Shown one piece after another: positions 4,757 through 5,494 of a stretch of DNA of 5,494 nt (position 1 is the first letter of the stretch; each line of letters starts with the position of its first letter). Made by a program: the position numbers and the translations under genes. This DNA comes from Myxococcota bacterium (GTDB lineage Bacteria > Myxococcota_A > Polyangia > HGW-17): NCBI GenBank assembly GCA_018821745.1, contig JAHJLU010000219.1, positions 1 through 5,494 of the forward strand, read 5' to 3'. The notes beneath the pieces are model-generated. The model ran no database searches, had not been told where the DNA came from, and saw nothing but the letters and a program-made list of their open reading frames with translations.

Positions 4757-5494
4757 ATGAAACGATACCTCCTCTTGATCATGACCCCTCTCACCCTCTT
4801 TTCCGGGTGTATCTCCCAGAGGACTTACTCCACTCCAGTCCACAAGCACCTGTTTTATGAGGTGGAGATCAAAAATGATGTCACCAGGCGCATCCGGGTA
4901 CACTCCAAAACCATTGGAACCACAGTAACCCTCCGGTTTTCCGAAGAAAAATTCTGTCGGAATGTGGAATATGATGTGGAAAAACTCTCTATTACGAAAA
5001 CCTATCAGGCGCCCAACGCAAAGTACTTCATGGGCATTGGAGGGCTCCTCATGGCGCTGTCCCTGCCATCTTATTACATGGGGTTTTTTCGGAGCGAGGG
5101 ATCAGCTTCTGCAGTACATATCGGGATTGGATCCGGCCTCTTCTTTCTTCCCGGCCTCGCTCTTTCAGCCTATTCTTTTTATCGCCTCTCACAGGAACGA
5201 TCAGAGACCCAGGCCATAGGACAGGTGCGGCGGGTGATCAAATCAAGGGAGTATCCCTGTGGTGTCCTTGTGCTCAAGGGCGAGCACAAGGTGGAGATTC
5301 TGACCAAGAGTGGTCCCCATGTGGTTGGGGTCATTCATGGGACAGGAACCGCGACGTTTGACATCAAAATGGCCAAACCCCTGTACAGCGAATCCAGGCA
5401 GGATTTTTATTACGAGGTCTTTGTGGATAAGGAGAGCGTTGGGCTTATCTATCCTTTCACCTCCAGAACCTCGGGAGCAAAGTCCACTGAGATG
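4757..5494 (+). CDS. Lipoprotein with two predicted membrane spans, C-terminus cut by window edge
   Basis: The frame is open from ATG 4757 to the last base (246 codons) with no stop. Residues 1-17 are a signal peptide (K2, R3, then a hydrophobic run), and C18 follows LFSG, a lipobox with Phe at -3. The part after C18 (about 20-85) looks beta-rich and soluble. Two hydrophobic segments follow, about 90-111 (YFMGIGGLLMALSLPSYYMGFF) and 120-143 (VHIGIGSGLFFLPGLALSAYSFYR), separated by a short loop. A beta-rich domain (about 165-246) with C168 continues past the edge. A lipid anchor plus a membrane hairpin suggests an inner-membrane protein with both soluble domains in the periplasm, since lipidation puts the N-terminus there and two spans return the chain to the same side. 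I recognise no family. A Met at residue 9 would leave too short a signal peptide, so the first ATG is preferred despite its weak ribosome binding site. Confidence 0.8.
   Translation, partial: MKRYLLLIMTPLTLFSGCISQRTYSTPVHKHLFYEVEIKNDVTRRIRVHSKTIGTTVTLRFSEEKFCRNVEYDVEKLSITKTYQAPNAKYFMGIGGLLMALSLPSYYMGFFRSEGSASAVHIGIGSGLFFLPGLALSAYSFYRLSQERSETQAIGQVRRVIKSREYPCGVLVLKGEHKVEILTKSGPHVVGVIHGTGTATFDIKMAKPLYSESRQDFYYEVFVDKESVGLIYPFTSRTSGAKSTEM

Noticed and set aside
4295..4903. Minus-strand open frame of about 200 codons spanning the aminotransferase end and the lipoprotein start
   Set aside because: It covers two well-supported plus-strand genes and their promoter; the translation resembles a shadow of the coding strand.

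Overview
The window reads as chromosomal DNA of a Gram-negative bacterium. Two lipoproteins with signal peptides and lipobox cysteines, a secretion-type ATPase of the CpaF/TadA family and a good sigma-54 promoter match fit a deltaproteobacterium-like lineage (for example Myxococcota or a relative). That placement is inference from gene style only; nothing here names a genus. I found no mobile element, CRISPR array, tRNA or rRNA.

Layout. On the minus strand at the left are a SerB-like HAD-IB hydrolase, cut off by the window edge (534 to 1), and upstream of it an acidic, cysteine-rich lipoprotein (1175 to 621). A 220-bp divergent region (1176-1395) follows, with a plus-strand intrinsic terminator and two other pairings that compete with it. 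The rest is on the plus strand: a 73-residue single-span membrane protein (1396-1617); a CpaF-type ATPase (1787-2920) with its own sigma-70-like promoter and a GAGA-loop hairpin at its ribosome binding site; a structured 334-bp non-coding stretch (2921-3254) with a sigma-54-like promoter; a class III PLP-dependent aminotransferase (3255-4598); and a lipoprotein with two predicted membrane spans (4757 to the window end), preceded by a perfect TATAAT box.

How the genes relate. They do not form one recognisable pathway or operon. The gaps are large (86 to 334 bp) and three plus-strand genes appear to have their own promoters. The CpaF-like ATPase has none of its usual partners (TadB/TadC, pilin, secretin, CpaE) in the window, so it is an orphan here. 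The aminotransferase has an intact PLP site but lacks the conserved C-terminal substrate-binding arginine and carries a four-cysteine insert, so its substrate cannot be named.

The points most worth following are the attenuator-like RNA at 1212-1289, the sigma-54 promoter with upstream dyads before the aminotransferase, and the unusual residues of that enzyme. I do not see a clear new multi-gene system.
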